Source: an uncultured Bacteroidales bacterium (lineage in GTDB: Bacteria > Bacteroidota > Bacteroidia > Bacteroidales > UBA932). From it: a DNA stretch of 64,000 nucleotides. Shown here one piece after another: positions 52,278 through 61,898 of this stretch. The position numbers and the translations under genes were made by a program. Position 1 is the stretch's first letter, and the number at the start of each line of letters is the position of its first letter. The notes below the pieces were generated by a model, which saw only the letters and a list, made by a program, of their open reading frames with translations, was not told the DNA's origin and searched no databases. Where the stretch lies: assembly GCA_900317845.1 (NCBI GenBank), contig ONII01000009.1:1-64000 (forward strand). The letters are read 5' to 3'.

Positions 52278-53705
52278 ATGGCCACTTCTTCCATCAAACA
52301 GGCGGTTTACCTGAATGCCGCCGCCCGCTACTCCACACTGGTGCTGCGCCTGCTGTTCAACGCGGCGCTGGCCCGTATCCTGGTGCCGGAAGACTTTGGT
52401 GTAGTGGCCGTTGCCATGGTGTTCACCACTTTTTTCAGCCTGCTCTCGGACATGGGGCTGGGTGCAGGCATCATCCAGAACAAAGAACTGAGCCGGGAGG
52501 ATATCGGGAGCATTTTCGCCTTCTCGCTGCGGCTGGGGCTCATCCTGATGGGCGCCTTTGCGCTTTTCTCCTTCCCCATGGCCCATTTTTACGGAAACCG
52601 GGCACTGGTTCCGGTGGGCATGCTGCTGTCTGTCCAGCTGTTTTTCAATACGCTCAATGTAGTGCCCAACGCGCTGCTGCTCAAACAAAAGGAGTTCAAG
52701 AAGGTAGCGCTCCGCATCCTGTGCGCCTGCCTTACCTCGGGCATTGTGGGGATCGGGCTGGCGCTGACGGGCCTTAACTATTACGCCCTGGTGGTGCAGG
52801 CCATCCTGGATGCCGTGTTCATCTTCAGCTGGAACTATTTCTCCACGCGGCCGCCCATGGCCCGCAGGCCCGCGTGGGCCAGCCTGGAAAAAATCCGCAG
52901 CTACTCCGGATACCTCTTCAGCTTCAACCTTATCAACTACTTTGCCCGCAACCTGGACAACCTCCTCATCGGCAAGTACATGGGGCCTGCGCAGCTGGGC
53001 TACTACGACAAGTCCTATAAGCTCATGCTGTATCCGGTGAACAACCTCACCCATGTGATTACGCCGGTACTGCATCCCATTCTTTCCGAGCACCAGAACG
53101 ACAAAGCCTATATCTATGACAAATATCGACAGGTAGTAAAGGTGCTGTCGCTGCTGGGGGCGTTCATCACCCCGTTTTTCTGGTTTTCTAGCGGAGAGAT
53201 TATTCCCATCCTGTACGGGAAACAGTGGCTTCCGGCCATCCCCTGCCTTCAGTGGATGGCCCTCGCCATGTGGGCGCAGATGATTCTTTCATCGGCCGGC
53301 ACCATTTTCCAAAGCCTGGGAGACACCCGGCGGCTCCTGTGGAGCGGAAGCATGAATGCCATTATGGTGGTGGTGTTCATCATTGCCGGTTTGGCAGAAG
53401 GCAGCATTGTGGCCGTGGCGCGGAATGTAGCCATTGCCTATAACCTGCAATTCGTGGCCACGTTCTACATCCTGGTGCACCTGTCCTTCGGGTTCCGCAC
53501 GCGGGACTTCCTCAAGGGCCTGCTGCCGGACCTGTGCGTGATGGGGGCCGTAGCCCTCTCCGGATACGGCTGCACCTTCCTCCCGGCGCTTCCGCTGGTG
53601 GGCGCCTTTGCCGTCAAACTGGCCATCATGGGTGCCGTGTACTTGCTGGCGCTTGTTCTTACCCGCCAGCTCAGGCCGCTTGTGGCCCTTCTTTTCCGCC
53701 GCTAA
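52278..53705 (+). CDS. Wzx-type polysaccharide flippase (MOP superfamily)
   Basis: 475 residues with about 12-14 helices. Family landmarks are the N-terminal ARILVPEDFGVVAVAMVF, the loop NLDNLLIGKYMGPAQLGYYDKSYKLMLYPVNN (key part GYYDKSY) and ILYGKQW. It flips lipid-linked glycan units to the periplasmic side. Its place beside four glycosyltransferases indicates a surface glycan locus. A polymerase and ligase are not in the window. Confidence 0.9.
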   Translation: MATSSIKQAVYLNAAARYSTLVLRLLFNAALARILVPEDFGVVAVAMVFTTFFSLLSDMGLGAGIIQNKELSREDIGSIFAFSLRLGLILMGAFALFSFPMAHFYGNRALVPVGMLLSVQLFFNTLNVVPNALLLKQKEFKKVALRILCACLTSGIVGIGLALTGLNYYALVVQAILDAVFIFSWNYFSTRPPMARRPAWASLEKIRSYSGYLFSFNLINYFARNLDNLLIGKYMGPAQLGYYDKSYKLMLYPVNNLTHVITPVLHPILSEHQNDKAYIYDKYRQVVKVLSLLGAFITPFFWFSSGEIIPILYGKQWLPAIPCLQWMALAMWAQMILSSAGTIFQSLGDTRRLLWSGSMNAIMVVVFIIAGLAEGSIVAVARNVAIAYNLQFVATFYILVHLSFGFRTRDFLKGLLPDLCVMGAVALSGYGCTFLPALPLVGAFAVKLAIMGAVYLLALVLTRQLRPLVALLFRR

Positions 53706-53706
53706 A

Positions 53707-53738
53707 AAAAGGGGCCGACCACTTGGCCAGCCCCTTTT
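53707..53738. terminator. Bidirectional terminator between the flippase gene and glnS
   Basis: AAAAGGGGC (53707-53715) pairs with GCCCCTTTT (53730-53738); the T and A tracts suit both strands. Confidence 0.8.
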
Positions 53739-53756
53739 GCCAATTACAGACGATAC

Positions 53757-55391
53757 CTATTCCGGTTTGTAAGAGTCCTTGAGCGCCGTGGTTTTGTTGA
53801 AAACGGGGTGCTCCGGAGTGGAGTCTTTATCCACAATATAGTAGCCGGTGCGTTCAAACTGCACGGCAATACCGCTTTGATCTTCCAGGAGAGCGGGTTC
53901 CGCCCAGCCCTTGCCAATAACCAGGGATTCCGGATTCAGGAAATCTTTATAGTCCTTATCCTCAGGCACTTGGGACATGTCCGCCAGGGTGAAGAGTTTG
54001 TCGTAATTGCGAACCTCCAGCTCCTTGGCAAACTGCGCGCTCACCCAATGGATGGTGCCCTTGACGGAACGGTACTCCGGTGAAGGGTCATAGGTGCACT
54101 TGAGTTCCACCACTTCCCCGTTCTCGTCCTTGATGACCTCATTGCACTGGACGATATAGGTGTATTTGAGACGGACCTCGCCGCCGGGTTTGAGGCGGAA
54201 GAACTTTTTGGGAGCATCTTCCATGAAATCGGCCCGGTCGATAAGGAGCTCTCCGGTGAAAGGGACACGGCGCTTGGCACCGTCGGGATCGGCCGGATTG
54301 AGCGGGCAGTTGAACCATTCCACCTTGCCTTCCGGCCAGTTGGTGATGGTAAGTTTGACAGGATCCTGCACCACCATGTAGCGGTTGGAGCGCTCATTGA
54401 GGTCCTGGCGCACACACCATTCCAGCAGCTGCAGGTCCATGAGTTGGTCCCGCTTGCTCACGCCAATCTTGTCGCAGAACATGCGCAGAGCCTTGGCGGT
54501 ATAGCCGCGGCGGCGCACACCGCAGAGGGTGGGCATGCGAGGGTCGTCCCAGCCGCTTACCAAGCCCTTTTGCACCAGCTCCAGGAGCTTGCGCTTGGAC
54601 ATTAAGGTATACGTTAGGTTAAGGCGGGCAAATTCATACTGGTGAGAGGGATAGATACCCAGCGTTTCAATGAACCAGTCGTACAGCGGACGATGGACGT
54701 CGAACTCCAGGGTACAGATGGAATGGGTGATGTGCTCGATGGAGTCGCACTGGCCGTGGGTGAAATCGTACATGGGGTAGATGCACCATTTGTCCCCGGT
54801 GCGGTGATGGTGGGCAAATTTGATGCGGTACAACAGCGGGTCGCGGAACATCATGTTGGGATGGGCCATGTCAATTTTGGCGCGAAGCACTTTCTCCCCT
54901 TCTGCATACTTTCCGGCCTTCATTTCCCGGAAGAGCTTGAGGTTTTCCTCCACGGAACGGTCCCGCCAGGGGCTGGGCGTACCGGGTTTGTCCACGGTGC
55001 CGCGGCCGGCGCGAATCTGGTCCTGATTCTGGTCGTCCACATAGGCCAGGCCCCGCTGGATGAGTTCTTCTGCCCAGGCATACAGCTGGTCAAAGTAGTC
55101 GCTGGCATACAGTTCCTTGTCCCACTGAAAGCCCAGCCACTTGATGTCCTCCTTGATGGAGTCCACGTACTCGGTGTCTTCCTTGGTGGGGTTGGTGTCG
55201 TCGTAGCGGAGGTTGGTTTTGCCGCCGTACTTCTGCGCCAGGCCAAAGTTGAGGCAGATACTCTTGGCATGACCCAGATGCAGGTATCCGTTAGGTTCCG
55301 GCGGGAAACGGGTCATGATGCTGTCCACTTTGCCTTCTGCGAGGTCTTTCTCTATGATTTCTTCCAGAAAATTGAGTTTACGCTCTTCCAT
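53757..55391 (-). CDS. glnS: Glutaminyl-tRNA synthetase
   Basis: 544 residues. Class I signatures: PPEPNGYLHLGHAKS (HIGH-type) and YTLMSKRKLLEL (KMSKS-type). The anticodon-binding beta-barrels follow. It charges tRNA-Gln directly. Promoter -7 box TACCTTTG at 55420-55413. Confidence 0.97.
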   Translation of the reverse strand: MEERKLNFLEEIIEKDLAEGKVDSIMTRFPPEPNGYLHLGHAKSICLNFGLAQKYGGKTNLRYDDTNPTKEDTEYVDSIKEDIKWLGFQWDKELYASDYFDQLYAWAEELIQRGLAYVDDQNQDQIRAGRGTVDKPGTPSPWRDRSVEENLKLFREMKAGKYAEGEKVLRAKIDMAHPNMMFRDPLLYRIKFAHHHRTGDKWCIYPMYDFTHGQCDSIEHITHSICTLEFDVHRPLYDWFIETLGIYPSHQYEFARLNLTYTLMSKRKLLELVQKGLVSGWDDPRMPTLCGVRRRGYTAKALRMFCDKIGVSKRDQLMDLQLLEWCVRQDLNERSNRYMVVQDPVKLTITNWPEGKVEWFNCPLNPADPDGAKRRVPFTGELLIDRADFMEDAPKKFFRLKPGGEVRLKYTYIVQCNEVIKDENGEVVELKCTYDPSPEYRSVKGTIHWVSAQFAKELEVRNYDKLFTLADMSQVPEDKDYKDFLNPESLVIGKGWAEPALLEDQSGIAVQFERTGYYIVDKDSTPEHPVFNKTTALKDSYKPE

Positions 55392-55412
55392 AATCTAACT
55401 GTTATTAGCCCT

Positions 55413-55420
55413 CAAAGGTA
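55413..55420 (-). promoter_or_regulatory. -7 box of glnS
   Basis: CAAAGGTA on the plus strand, TACCTTTG on the minus; 21 nt before the ATG. Confidence 0.55.
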
Positions 55421-55461
55421 CGAAAAAATCCCCACAAATGTGCAGATACAAAAAAAATTAG

Positions 55462-55469
55462 TAATTTTG
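55462..55469 (+). promoter_or_regulatory. -7 box of spt
   Basis: TAATTTTG, 32 nt before ATG 55502. Confidence 0.5.
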
Positions 55470-55501
55470 CACGTTTAAACAGACTAAAACCTACATATAA
55501 T

Positions 55502-56692
55502 ATGGGACTTTTACACGCGAGACTGGCCAAGTATGACCTTCCGCAGAAGATGCAGGAAAGAGGAATTTACCCTTATTTCCGCCAAATCACCAGCAAACAG
55601 GGCACCGAAGTTACCATGGACGGTAAGCAAATCCTCATGTTCGGTTCCAACGCCTATACCGGCCTCACCGGTGACGAACGCGTCATCAACGCCGGCATCG
55701 AAGCCCTGAAAAAATACGGTTCCGGTTGCGCCGGCTCCCGTTTCCTGAATGGCACGCTGGACATTCACGTGCAATTGGAAAAAGAACTCGCCGCCTTCGT
55801 GGGCAAAGATGAGGCCCTGGTCTTCTCCACCGGCTTCACCGTCAACAGCGGCGTTATCCCCCAGCTCCTCACCAAGGACGATTTCATCATTTGCGATGAC
55901 CGCGACCATGCCTCCATCGTGGACGGCCGCCGCCTGTCCTTTGCCAAGAGCCTCCACTACAAGCACAACGACATGAAAGACCTGGAGCGCTGCCTCAAAC
56001 GCTGCCCCAAGAATGCCGTGAAGCTCATTGTGGTGGACGGTGTGTTCTCCATGGAAGGAGACCTGGCCAAACTGCCGGAGATTGTGGAGTTCAAGCACAA
56101 GTACGACAACGTAGCCATCATGGTGGACGAAGCCCACGGCCTGGGTGTCTTTGGCAAGCAGGGCCGCGGCGTATGCGACCACTTCCACCTCTCCAAGGAG
56201 ATCGACCTTATCATGGGTACCTTCTCCAAGAGCCTGGCGGCCATTGGTGGTTTCATCGCCGCAGACAGCGTCATTATCAACTACTTGCGTCACACCGCCC
56301 GTACCTACATTTTCCAGGCTTCGGATACGCCCGCCGCAACGGCCAGCGCCCTGGAGGCCCTGCACATTATCCAGAAGGAACCCCAGCGCATCACCAACCT
56401 GTGGGATGTCACCAACTATGCCCTCCGCCGCTTCAAAGAGGCCGGCTTCGAGATTGGAGACACGGAAAGCCCGATTATCCCGCTGTACGTGCGCGACATG
56501 GAGAAAACCTTCATCGTCACCAAACGGGCCTTTGACGAGGGCGTATTCATCAACTCCGTGATTCCGCCGGCATGCGCCCCGGAAGATACGCTCATCCGCT
56601 TCTCCCTGATGGCCACCCATACCCGCGAACAGGTAGACCGCGCCGTAGACGCCCTCACCAAGGTGTTCAAGGAAGAAGGCATCATCAAATAG
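55502..56692 (+). CDS. spt: Serine palmitoyltransferase (alpha-oxoamine synthase family)
   Basis: 396 residues. PLP-enzyme landmarks: GSNAYTGLTGDER, GSGCAGSRFLNGTLDIH, VDEAHGLGVFG (209-) and the PLP lysine K243 in MGTFSKSLAAIGG. The overall pattern matches Bacteroides/Porphyromonas SPT better than KBL or BioF. It condenses serine with a fatty acyl-CoA, the first step of sphingolipid synthesis typical of Bacteroidota. Followed by a 13-bp perfect terminator stem. Confidence 0.88.
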   Translation: MGLLHARLAKYDLPQKMQERGIYPYFRQITSKQGTEVTMDGKQILMFGSNAYTGLTGDERVINAGIEALKKYGSGCAGSRFLNGTLDIHVQLEKELAAFVGKDEALVFSTGFTVNSGVIPQLLTKDDFIICDDRDHASIVDGRRLSFAKSLHYKHNDMKDLERCLKRCPKNAVKLIVVDGVFSMEGDLAKLPEIVEFKHKYDNVAIMVDEAHGLGVFGKQGRGVCDHFHLSKEIDLIMGTFSKSLAAIGGFIAADSVIINYLRHTARTYIFQASDTPAATASALEALHIIQKEPQRITNLWDVTNYALRRFKEAGFEIGDTESPIIPLYVRDMEKTFIVTKRAFDEGVFINSVIPPACAPEDTLIRFSLMATHTREQVDRAVDALTKVFKEEGIIK

Positions 56693-56729
56693 GTGACAGC
56701 TAACCACTTCACCTACAACACATTACAGA

Positions 56730-56762
56730 ATAATCCTCGTTCAGATTTTGAACGAGGATTAT
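56730..56762. terminator. Perfect 13-bp terminator hairpin after spt
   Basis: ATAATCCTCGTTC (56730-56742) pairs with GAACGAGGATTAT (56750-56762). It may serve both spt and the convergent ACT-domain gene. Confidence 0.75.
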
Positions 56763-56784
56763 CTTATAAATGCCTAAGGGTGAA

Positions 56785-58044
56785 TTACTTAGCAATCACG
56801 TTTGCGGCTTTGTCCACATCTGCGGCGGCGACCACCACGGAGATACTCAGTTCTTCCCCGCCCTGGGCGCTGGCGATGATGTTGATGCCAGCGTTGCCCA
56901 AAGCGCTGTACACCGCGCCGGACGTGCCGGGCAGGTTGCGCATGCGGCTGCCAAACACGGTGACAATCCCCACCGCCTGGTTAAGCACCACCACGTCGTC
57001 CAGCGGGAGCAGCGGATTGTCCTTGAACAGGCTGCGGATAGCCGTGAGGGCCCGCTCCTTCTCCTCCGTGCGGATGGCAAAGCTGATGGAATACTCGGAG
57101 GAGGTCTGGGCAATGAAACGCACATTGACCCCGGCCGATGCCAGGCAGGAGAAAATGGCGCCGGACATGCCCACGCGGCCCAGAAGGCCGGTACCGTATA
57201 CGGTAATGAGGTCCAGGTCCTTGTCTGCCAGGACGGCGGTCTTATGCGAGGACCCCGTGGAAATGAGCGTACCTTCAAATTGTTCGTCCTCGATATCTTT
57301 TACCAGGATGGGGATGCCCGCATTCTTGGCCGGCCAGATGGCGTAGGAAGAGAAAGGGGCACGGTCCGATGCGCAGTAGTGAGCTGCTTCATCGTAGGTG
57401 ATGGCGCTGAGGCCTTCTACACCATGGGCTTCCACATGGAACTCGATGGTTTCCGCCTTTAAAACGGCAGCGATGAGCGCGGCCATCATATGGGCGCCGT
57501 CCTTGCCCACACGCACAATATACCCTGAAGTGAGACGGCCGTAACCGCCGGAAATCACCAGCGGGCCGCTGCCCTTGCAACGGGCCGTGATTTGCTGCTT
57601 GGAGGCGTTCCAGTCAAAGTGCTGCTCGCCTTTGGAGTCACTGCTGCAAATCATGAGCTCTGTGCCATCCAGAAGTTTCCCTTGCACGTGCTGGTTCACG
57701 GCCTCCGCGCACAGGCGGGCACATTTGGCCATCACGTAGTCCTCAATGGCAATGGACGAGGTTTGCACGTACATGGCTTCCCTAAGGTAGGTGGAAATGG
57801 TGTCGATGGTTTTTTCCACCATCTGGACGTACGCAGGATTCACCGCCATGTCCAGGAAATACTTCCGGATGGCCTCCAGATCCTCCTTGGCCGATTTTTT
57901 CTCCTGGATGGTCTTGCGGATGGCTTCGCGGAACATGCCTTCGATGGTGCGCTGCGGCCGGATGACGGCAATGGTGCCGGAGCCGATCAGGCTTGCAATC
58001 TTTCCAATGGAATGTTGCTTAAGGACGAATGCTTTTACTATCAT
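56785..58044 (-). CDS. Aspartokinase-like protein with degenerate kinase motifs and two ACT domains
   Basis: 419 residues. The C-terminal 150 residues are two good ACT domains (ITVYGTGLLGRVGMSGAIFS, IVTVFGSRMRNLPGTSGAVYS). The kinase half aligns in layout to aspartokinase but its key motifs are altered: KFGGTS is replaced by LKQHSIGK, the GRGGSD substrate loop by VGKDGAHMM, and WTDVDG by HVEAHG. It is therefore likely a non-catalytic or changed-function relative, perhaps an amino-acid sensor. No lysine or threonine pathway genes adjoin it. Confidence 0.7.
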   Translation of the reverse strand: MIVKAFVLKQHSIGKIASLIGSGTIAVIRPQRTIEGMFREAIRKTIQEKKSAKEDLEAIRKYFLDMAVNPAYVQMVEKTIDTISTYLREAMYVQTSSIAIEDYVMAKCARLCAEAVNQHVQGKLLDGTELMICSSDSKGEQHFDWNASKQQITARCKGSGPLVISGGYGRLTSGYIVRVGKDGAHMMAALIAAVLKAETIEFHVEAHGVEGLSAITYDEAAHYCASDRAPFSSYAIWPAKNAGIPILVKDIEDEQFEGTLISTGSSHKTAVLADKDLDLITVYGTGLLGRVGMSGAIFSCLASAGVNVRFIAQTSSEYSISFAIRTEEKERALTAIRSLFKDNPLLPLDDVVVLNQAVGIVTVFGSRMRNLPGTSGAVYSALGNAGINIIASAQGGEELSISVVVAAADVDKAANVIAK

Positions 58045-58075
58045 GGTGCAAATTTTAATTAGCCGTTACGAACCA

Positions 58076-58106
58076 CAAATATAACCATTTCGTTCCGTTT
58101 GGTCAA
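58076..58106 (-). promoter_or_regulatory. -33/-7 promoter of the aspartokinase-like gene
   Basis: Minus strand: TTG (58106-58104), 20 bp, TATATTTG (58083-58076). Confidence 0.6.
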
Positions 58107-58186
58107 GAGATGCGCCGGTATTCTTCCCGCCTTTGGAGATGTCTTTTTTTCTTCTTACCTTCGTAAGATAGTAAACCACACTGATT

Positions 58187-58873
58187 ATGACCAAAACCAA
58201 TAGCCTGATGGTCCGATACGGCATCTCCACCCTGGGTCTCCTGGTAGTAGCGCTGGGTGTGGGCCTGTCCATCAAATCCAACCTGGGTATCGCGCCCCTT
58301 TCCTGCATCCCTACCGTCCTGAGCCTCCGCTTCACGCACGTTTCCGTGGGCACGTTCACCTGGATCTTCAACCTGCTGTTCATCGTACTGCAGGCCGCCA
58401 TCCTTCGCAAAGACTTCAAATGGGAACACGTGCTGCAGGTGCTGCCCATCCTCATCTTCGGCTACATGGTGGACGGGGCTATCTGGCTGTTTGATGCCCT
58501 GCAATCCCCCGCCACCAACTACGTGGTGCAAATCCTGCTGTGCCTGGGCGCCGTGGTGCTCACCGCCGTTGGCATCCGCCTGGAAGTGGTGGGCCAGGGA
58601 TGGATTCTCCCGGCCGACAACACCCTGTACATCATCACGCTGCGCACGGGCGCACGCTTCTCCGTTGTCAAAATCCTCATGGACGTGGCGCTGGTAGTCA
58701 TTACGGTGCTGCTGGCCCTGTGGTTCTTCGGCCTTCTCACCGGCAACGGCCACACCATGGTGGTCCGGGAAGGCACCCTGATCCAGGCCCTCCTTACCGG
58801 CGCCTGCATGCATGTGACGGATCCCCTGCTGAACCGCTGGCTGGAGCCGGTGGTAGCCCGGGCCCGGAAATAA
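58187..58873 (+). CDS. YczE/YitT-like membrane protein (DUF6198 type)
   Basis: 228 residues, about five or six helices. The N-terminal pattern GLSIKSNLGIAPLSCIPTVLS and VGTFTWIFNLLFIVLQ resembles the YczE/YyaS family of uncharacterised membrane proteins. A weak -7 box TACCTTCG lies at 58156-58163. The 58874-58973 stretch after it holds no gene. Function unknown. Confidence 0.75.
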   Translation: MTKTNSLMVRYGISTLGLLVVALGVGLSIKSNLGIAPLSCIPTVLSLRFTHVSVGTFTWIFNLLFIVLQAAILRKDFKWEHVLQVLPILIFGYMVDGAIWLFDALQSPATNYVVQILLCLGAVVLTAVGIRLEVVGQGWILPADNTLYIITLRTGARFSVVKILMDVALVVITVLLALWFFGLLTGNGHTMVVREGTLIQALLTGACMHVTDPLLNRWLEPVVARARK

Positions 58874-58973
58874 GCTCCCCTGTCCAAACACTCCGAAGCT
58901 CGAACCTCTCGTTCATCGCAGAGCTACGCCGACTTCAATCATTCAACGACGGGCTTGACCGATAAAGTGGGAT

Positions 58974-59648
58974 CTACCAGATGAAAGGGATCACTTTGTA
59001 CTTCACCTTCTGCTTGTAGTCCTTGTAACCCTCCAGCCCTTCCTCCAGGACCATCTCCTCATTCTTTATACGTTTGGCGATCAGCGGAATGTACAGCAAC
59101 ATGATCAGGAACGAGAGGGGTGAAGCAAGCACCAGCGGCATGGCTAGGAAAAGGACGGTCGTCGCCATGTACATCGGATGCCGGACGACTCCATAAAGCC
59201 CCGTGTCGATGACCTTCTGATTCTCCTGCACTTCGATGGTTCGGGACAGGTAGGTGTTCTCCCGCAAAACCTCCGCGTAGAGCAGATAGCAAATCAGGAA
59301 AAGACCTGCCGATACCCAAACAGCCCAGTCAGGCAGCACGCACCAGCCCAAACGCCAATTGAAGCCCGCCACGACAAACGCGGCGACAAACAGGAGGCCG
59401 CTGAGTTTGACGACCGTCTTCTGCTCCTTCTCTTCTTCTTTGGCATTCAGCCGCTTGCGGAGCAGTTCCGGATTCTTCGCCATCATGACCAGGCCGGCAC
59501 AGAACATCGGCACAAGCAGGATGCCCATCAGCAGACAAGCCTGCCAATACTGAAACGACCCCGCCGGCAGGAAAAGCAACAGGCCGATAACGATCACCCC
59601 AAGCAGAAACTTGCCGAGAGCTTGCAGGAAGAGTCCGTCCTTGTCCAT
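58974..59648 (-). CDS. Isoprenylcysteine carboxyl methyltransferase-like membrane protein
   Basis: 224 residues, five helices. The C-terminal catalytic box is clear: DTGLYGVVRHPMYMATTVLF, then KNEEMVLEEGLEGYKDY, matching the ICMT/PEMT methyltransferase fold that binds SAM through the RHPxY segment. Bacterial members probably methylate lipids or small hydrophobic molecules. It follows the nucleotidyltransferase gene by 6 bp. Confidence 0.85.
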   Translation of the reverse strand: MDKDGLFLQALGKFLLGVIVIGLLLFLPAGSFQYWQACLLMGILLVPMFCAGLVMMAKNPELLRKRLNAKEEEKEQKTVVKLSGLLFVAAFVVAGFNWRLGWCVLPDWAVWVSAGLFLICYLLYAEVLRENTYLSRTIEVQENQKVIDTGLYGVVRHPMYMATTVLFLAMPLVLASPLSFLIMLLYIPLIAKRIKNEEMVLEEGLEGYKDYKQKVKYKVIPFIW

Positions 59649-59654
59649 GGTTGT

Positions 59655-59951
59655 TTAAATGCAAACTCCGGTTCGCAGCACGTCCTCGTACAACGGAGAC
59701 GGATGTCTCTGGTCTATCAGAACAGGCTCGATCAACGTGTTAACATTCCAGGTAAGCGACCACAATAATGCGGATGCCTTTAGGAAATCGTCTTTCACCT
59801 CAGGGACAACCACGGCCACGTCGATATCACTGTCGGGGCGGGCCTTGCCTTTACTATAGGAGCCGTACAGGTAAACGGTAGCAGAACCGAAATGCTCCAG
59901 CACAAGTGTCTTATACTGCCGTACAGCCGCTATAACATCTCTTTTACCCAT
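59655..59951 (-). CDS. Minimal nucleotidyltransferase (MNT), antitoxin-like
   Basis: 98 residues with the polymerase-beta signature LYGSYSKGKARPDSDIDVAV: GS followed by the DxD metal pair. It overlaps the HEPN gene by 22 bp. HEPN-MNT pairs act as toxin-antitoxin modules in which MNT (MntA) modifies and silences the HEPN RNase (HepT) by adding AMP. Confidence 0.88.
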   Translation of the reverse strand: MGKRDVIAAVRQYKTLVLEHFGSATVYLYGSYSKGKARPDSDIDVAVVVPEVKDDFLKASALLWSLTWNVNTLIEPVLIDQRHPSPLYEDVLRTGVCI

Positions 59952-60319
59952 TGCTGCACCTCCTTTGTTTTAGAGAGAATCTCCTGACACTTCTCTGCGG
60001 ATAACGATTCTCCGATTGCTTGCTTATAGGACGGATAACGTGCTTCGATATTCAAAGGCATCATTTGGCTGACAAATGCCTTCTGCCCGTCATCCAATAA
60101 CTGTCCCAAACCGCAACTCTGTGCCAGGTTGATCAGGTTGTGGGAATACGGAGCAGGCTCTTCTTTCCGACTACTCCAATATGCCTTGAAGATCTTTTCA
60201 AGAACCTGATGACACATATATCCAACATATAACCACCTGCCGGTACGAAACATCGCATCGGCAGTATCCAGATCATAATCGGATAACTCTGTCCAATATT
60301 TGACTTTGTCCAAGTCCAT
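59930..60319 (-). CDS. HEPN-domain protein, toxin-like
   Basis: 129 residues, all helical: LDTADAMFRTGRWLYVGYMCHQVLEKIFKAYW and PYSHNLINLAQSCGL (key parts CHQ..EK.FKA and HNL..LA). The canonical RNase motif Rx4-6H is not clear, so nuclease activity is uncertain. It is upstream of and overlaps the MNT gene; promoter TATCTTTG at 60335-60328. Confidence 0.85.
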   Translation of the reverse strand: MDLDKVKYWTELSDYDLDTADAMFRTGRWLYVGYMCHQVLEKIFKAYWSSRKEEPAPYSHNLINLAQSCGLGQLLDDGQKAFVSQMMPLNIEARYPSYKQAIGESLSAEKCQEILSKTKEVQQWVKEML

Positions 60320-60327
60320 AACTATCG

Positions 60328-60335
60328 CAAAGATA
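60328..60335 (-). promoter_or_regulatory. -7 box of the HEPN-MNT operon
   Basis: Minus-strand TATCTTTG, 8 nt before ATG 60319. Confidence 0.55.
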
Positions 60336-60383
60336 CGATATTTTACGAAAAAACCGGAAAATCTTTCGACTTTCCGGCTTTAG

Positions 60384-60456
<73 letters not shown>

Positions 60457-60500
60457 ATGTGGAGTGCAAAGGTAGGGACTTTTTTCGGATAATCCAAATT

Positions 60501-61844
60501 TTATTTAAGGAAATTCAGAATTTCCTGCAGCGCAGAGGCCTTAAATGCCTTTTGCTCACCGCTTTGCAGGTTTTTCAGATTAACGGTGCCGGCCTCCATT
60601 TCGGAGGAGCCATTGATGGAAATGAACGGAATGCCTTTCCGTTCCGCGTATTCGAACTGCTTGCGAAGCTTCACGGCGTCCGGATACACTTCCACGGCTA
60701 CGCCGGCGGCACGCAGATCCCGGGCGATGGGCAGAATGTACTTCAACTCATCGGCCCCCATGACGGCAAACAGGAGTGTTGTAGCCTGCGTAAGCGCTGC
60801 CGGGAAGAGTTCCAGACCGGTGAGGACGTCGTAAATGCGGTCTGCGCCAAAGGAGATGCCCACGCCGGAGAGGTCCGGAAGGCCGAAGATGCCGGTGAGG
60901 TTGTCGTAGCGGCCACCGCCGCAGATGCTGCCAATCTCCCAATCCAGCGCCTTTACCTCGAAGATGGCGCCCGTATAATAATTAAGGCCGCGCGCGAGCG
61001 AGAGGTCCAGTTCCACCGGTGCCTGGATGCCCACCGCGTCGATAAGGCCAAACAACTCTTCTACCTCTTCCAGGCCCTTGAGGCCCGTCTGGGAGCTAAT
61101 GCCGGAGGCGCTGCCGCCCTGGAACAGCCGGCGCATGGCACCGAGTTTATCGGCAAAACTGCCTTCCAGGGACAGGATTTGGCCGATGACGGCGATACCC
61201 TGCTCTGAGAGGCCCTTCTCCGCCATTTCTTCCTTCACTTTGTCCAGGCCGATTTTATCCAGTTTGTCGATGGCCACGGTAATGTCCACCACCTTGTCCG
61301 GAGCACCAGCAATTTCCGCGAAGCCCGTGAGTACCTTGCGGTTGTTGATGTGGATGCCCACACGCACGCCCAGTTTGCCAAAGACGGCATCCACCATTTG
61401 CACCAGTTCCAGTTCGTTGACCTGCGAACGTGTACCAATCACGTCTACGTCGCACTGGTAGAACTCACGGTAGCGGCCCTTCTGGGGGCGGTCTGCCCGC
61501 CAGACAGGCTGAATCTGGAAGCGCTTGTAGGGGAAGGAAATCTCGTTCTGGTGCTGCACCACAAAGCGGGCAAAAGGGACCGTGAGGTCATAGCGAAGAC
61601 CCTTTTCCGGGGCCAGCGCTGCTTTCTCGCCGCTGTTCTGGATGCGGAACAGGAGTTTATCGCCTTCTTCCCCGTATTTACCCAGCAGGGTGGAGAGGTT
61701 CTCCATGGCCGGCGTTTCTATCTGCTGATAACCGTAGGCGCGGAAAACAGAACGGATGGTATCGAAAATATAATTGCGGCGGGCCATTTCCATTTGGCCG
61801 AAATCGCGGGTTCCTTTGGGTATGGAAGGCTTCTGTACAGACAT
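60501..61844 (-). CDS. hisS: Histidyl-tRNA synthetase
   Basis: 447 residues. Class II motifs: [19 protein letters not shown], motif 2 [22 protein letters not shown] (key part [13 protein letters not shown]), the His-specific [13 protein letters not shown], and motif 3 [11 protein letters not shown]. It ends in a short anticodon-binding domain. Minus-strand -7 box TAATTTTG at 61868-61861, divergent from tRNA-Gly. Confidence 0.97.
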   Translation of the reverse strand: MSVQKPSIPKGTRDFGQMEMARRNYIFDTIRSVFRAYGYQQIETPAMENLSTLLGKYGEEGDKLLFRIQNSGEKAALAPEKGLRYDLTVPFARFVVQHQNEISFPYKRFQIQPVWRADRPQKGRYREFYQCDVDVIGTRSQVNELELVQMVDAVFGKLGVRVGIHINNRKVLTGFAEIAGAPDKVVDITVAIDKLDKIGLDKVKEEMAEKGLSEQGIAVIGQILSLEGSFADKLGAMRRLFQGGSASGISSQTGLKGLEEVEELFGLIDAVGIQAPVELDLSLARGLNYYTGAIFEVKALDWEIGSICGGGRYDNLTGIFGLPDLSGVGISFGADRIYDVLTGLELFPAALTQATTLLFAVMGADELKYILPIARDLRAAGVAVEVYPDAVKLRKQFEYAERKGIPFISINGSSEMEAGTVNLKNLQSGEQKAFKASALQEILNFLK

Positions 61845-61860
61845 TGTTTCAAATTTTTTA

Positions 61861-61888
61861 CAAAATTAAGAAATTTTCTGTATATTTG
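61861..61888. promoter_or_regulatory. Divergent -7 boxes: hisS (-) and tRNA-Gly (+)
   Basis: CAAAATTA (61861-61868) is TAATTTTG on the minus strand. TATATTTG (61881-61888) lies 10 bp before the tRNA-Gly start. Confidence 0.6.
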
Positions 61889-61898
61889 CATTCCCGTT

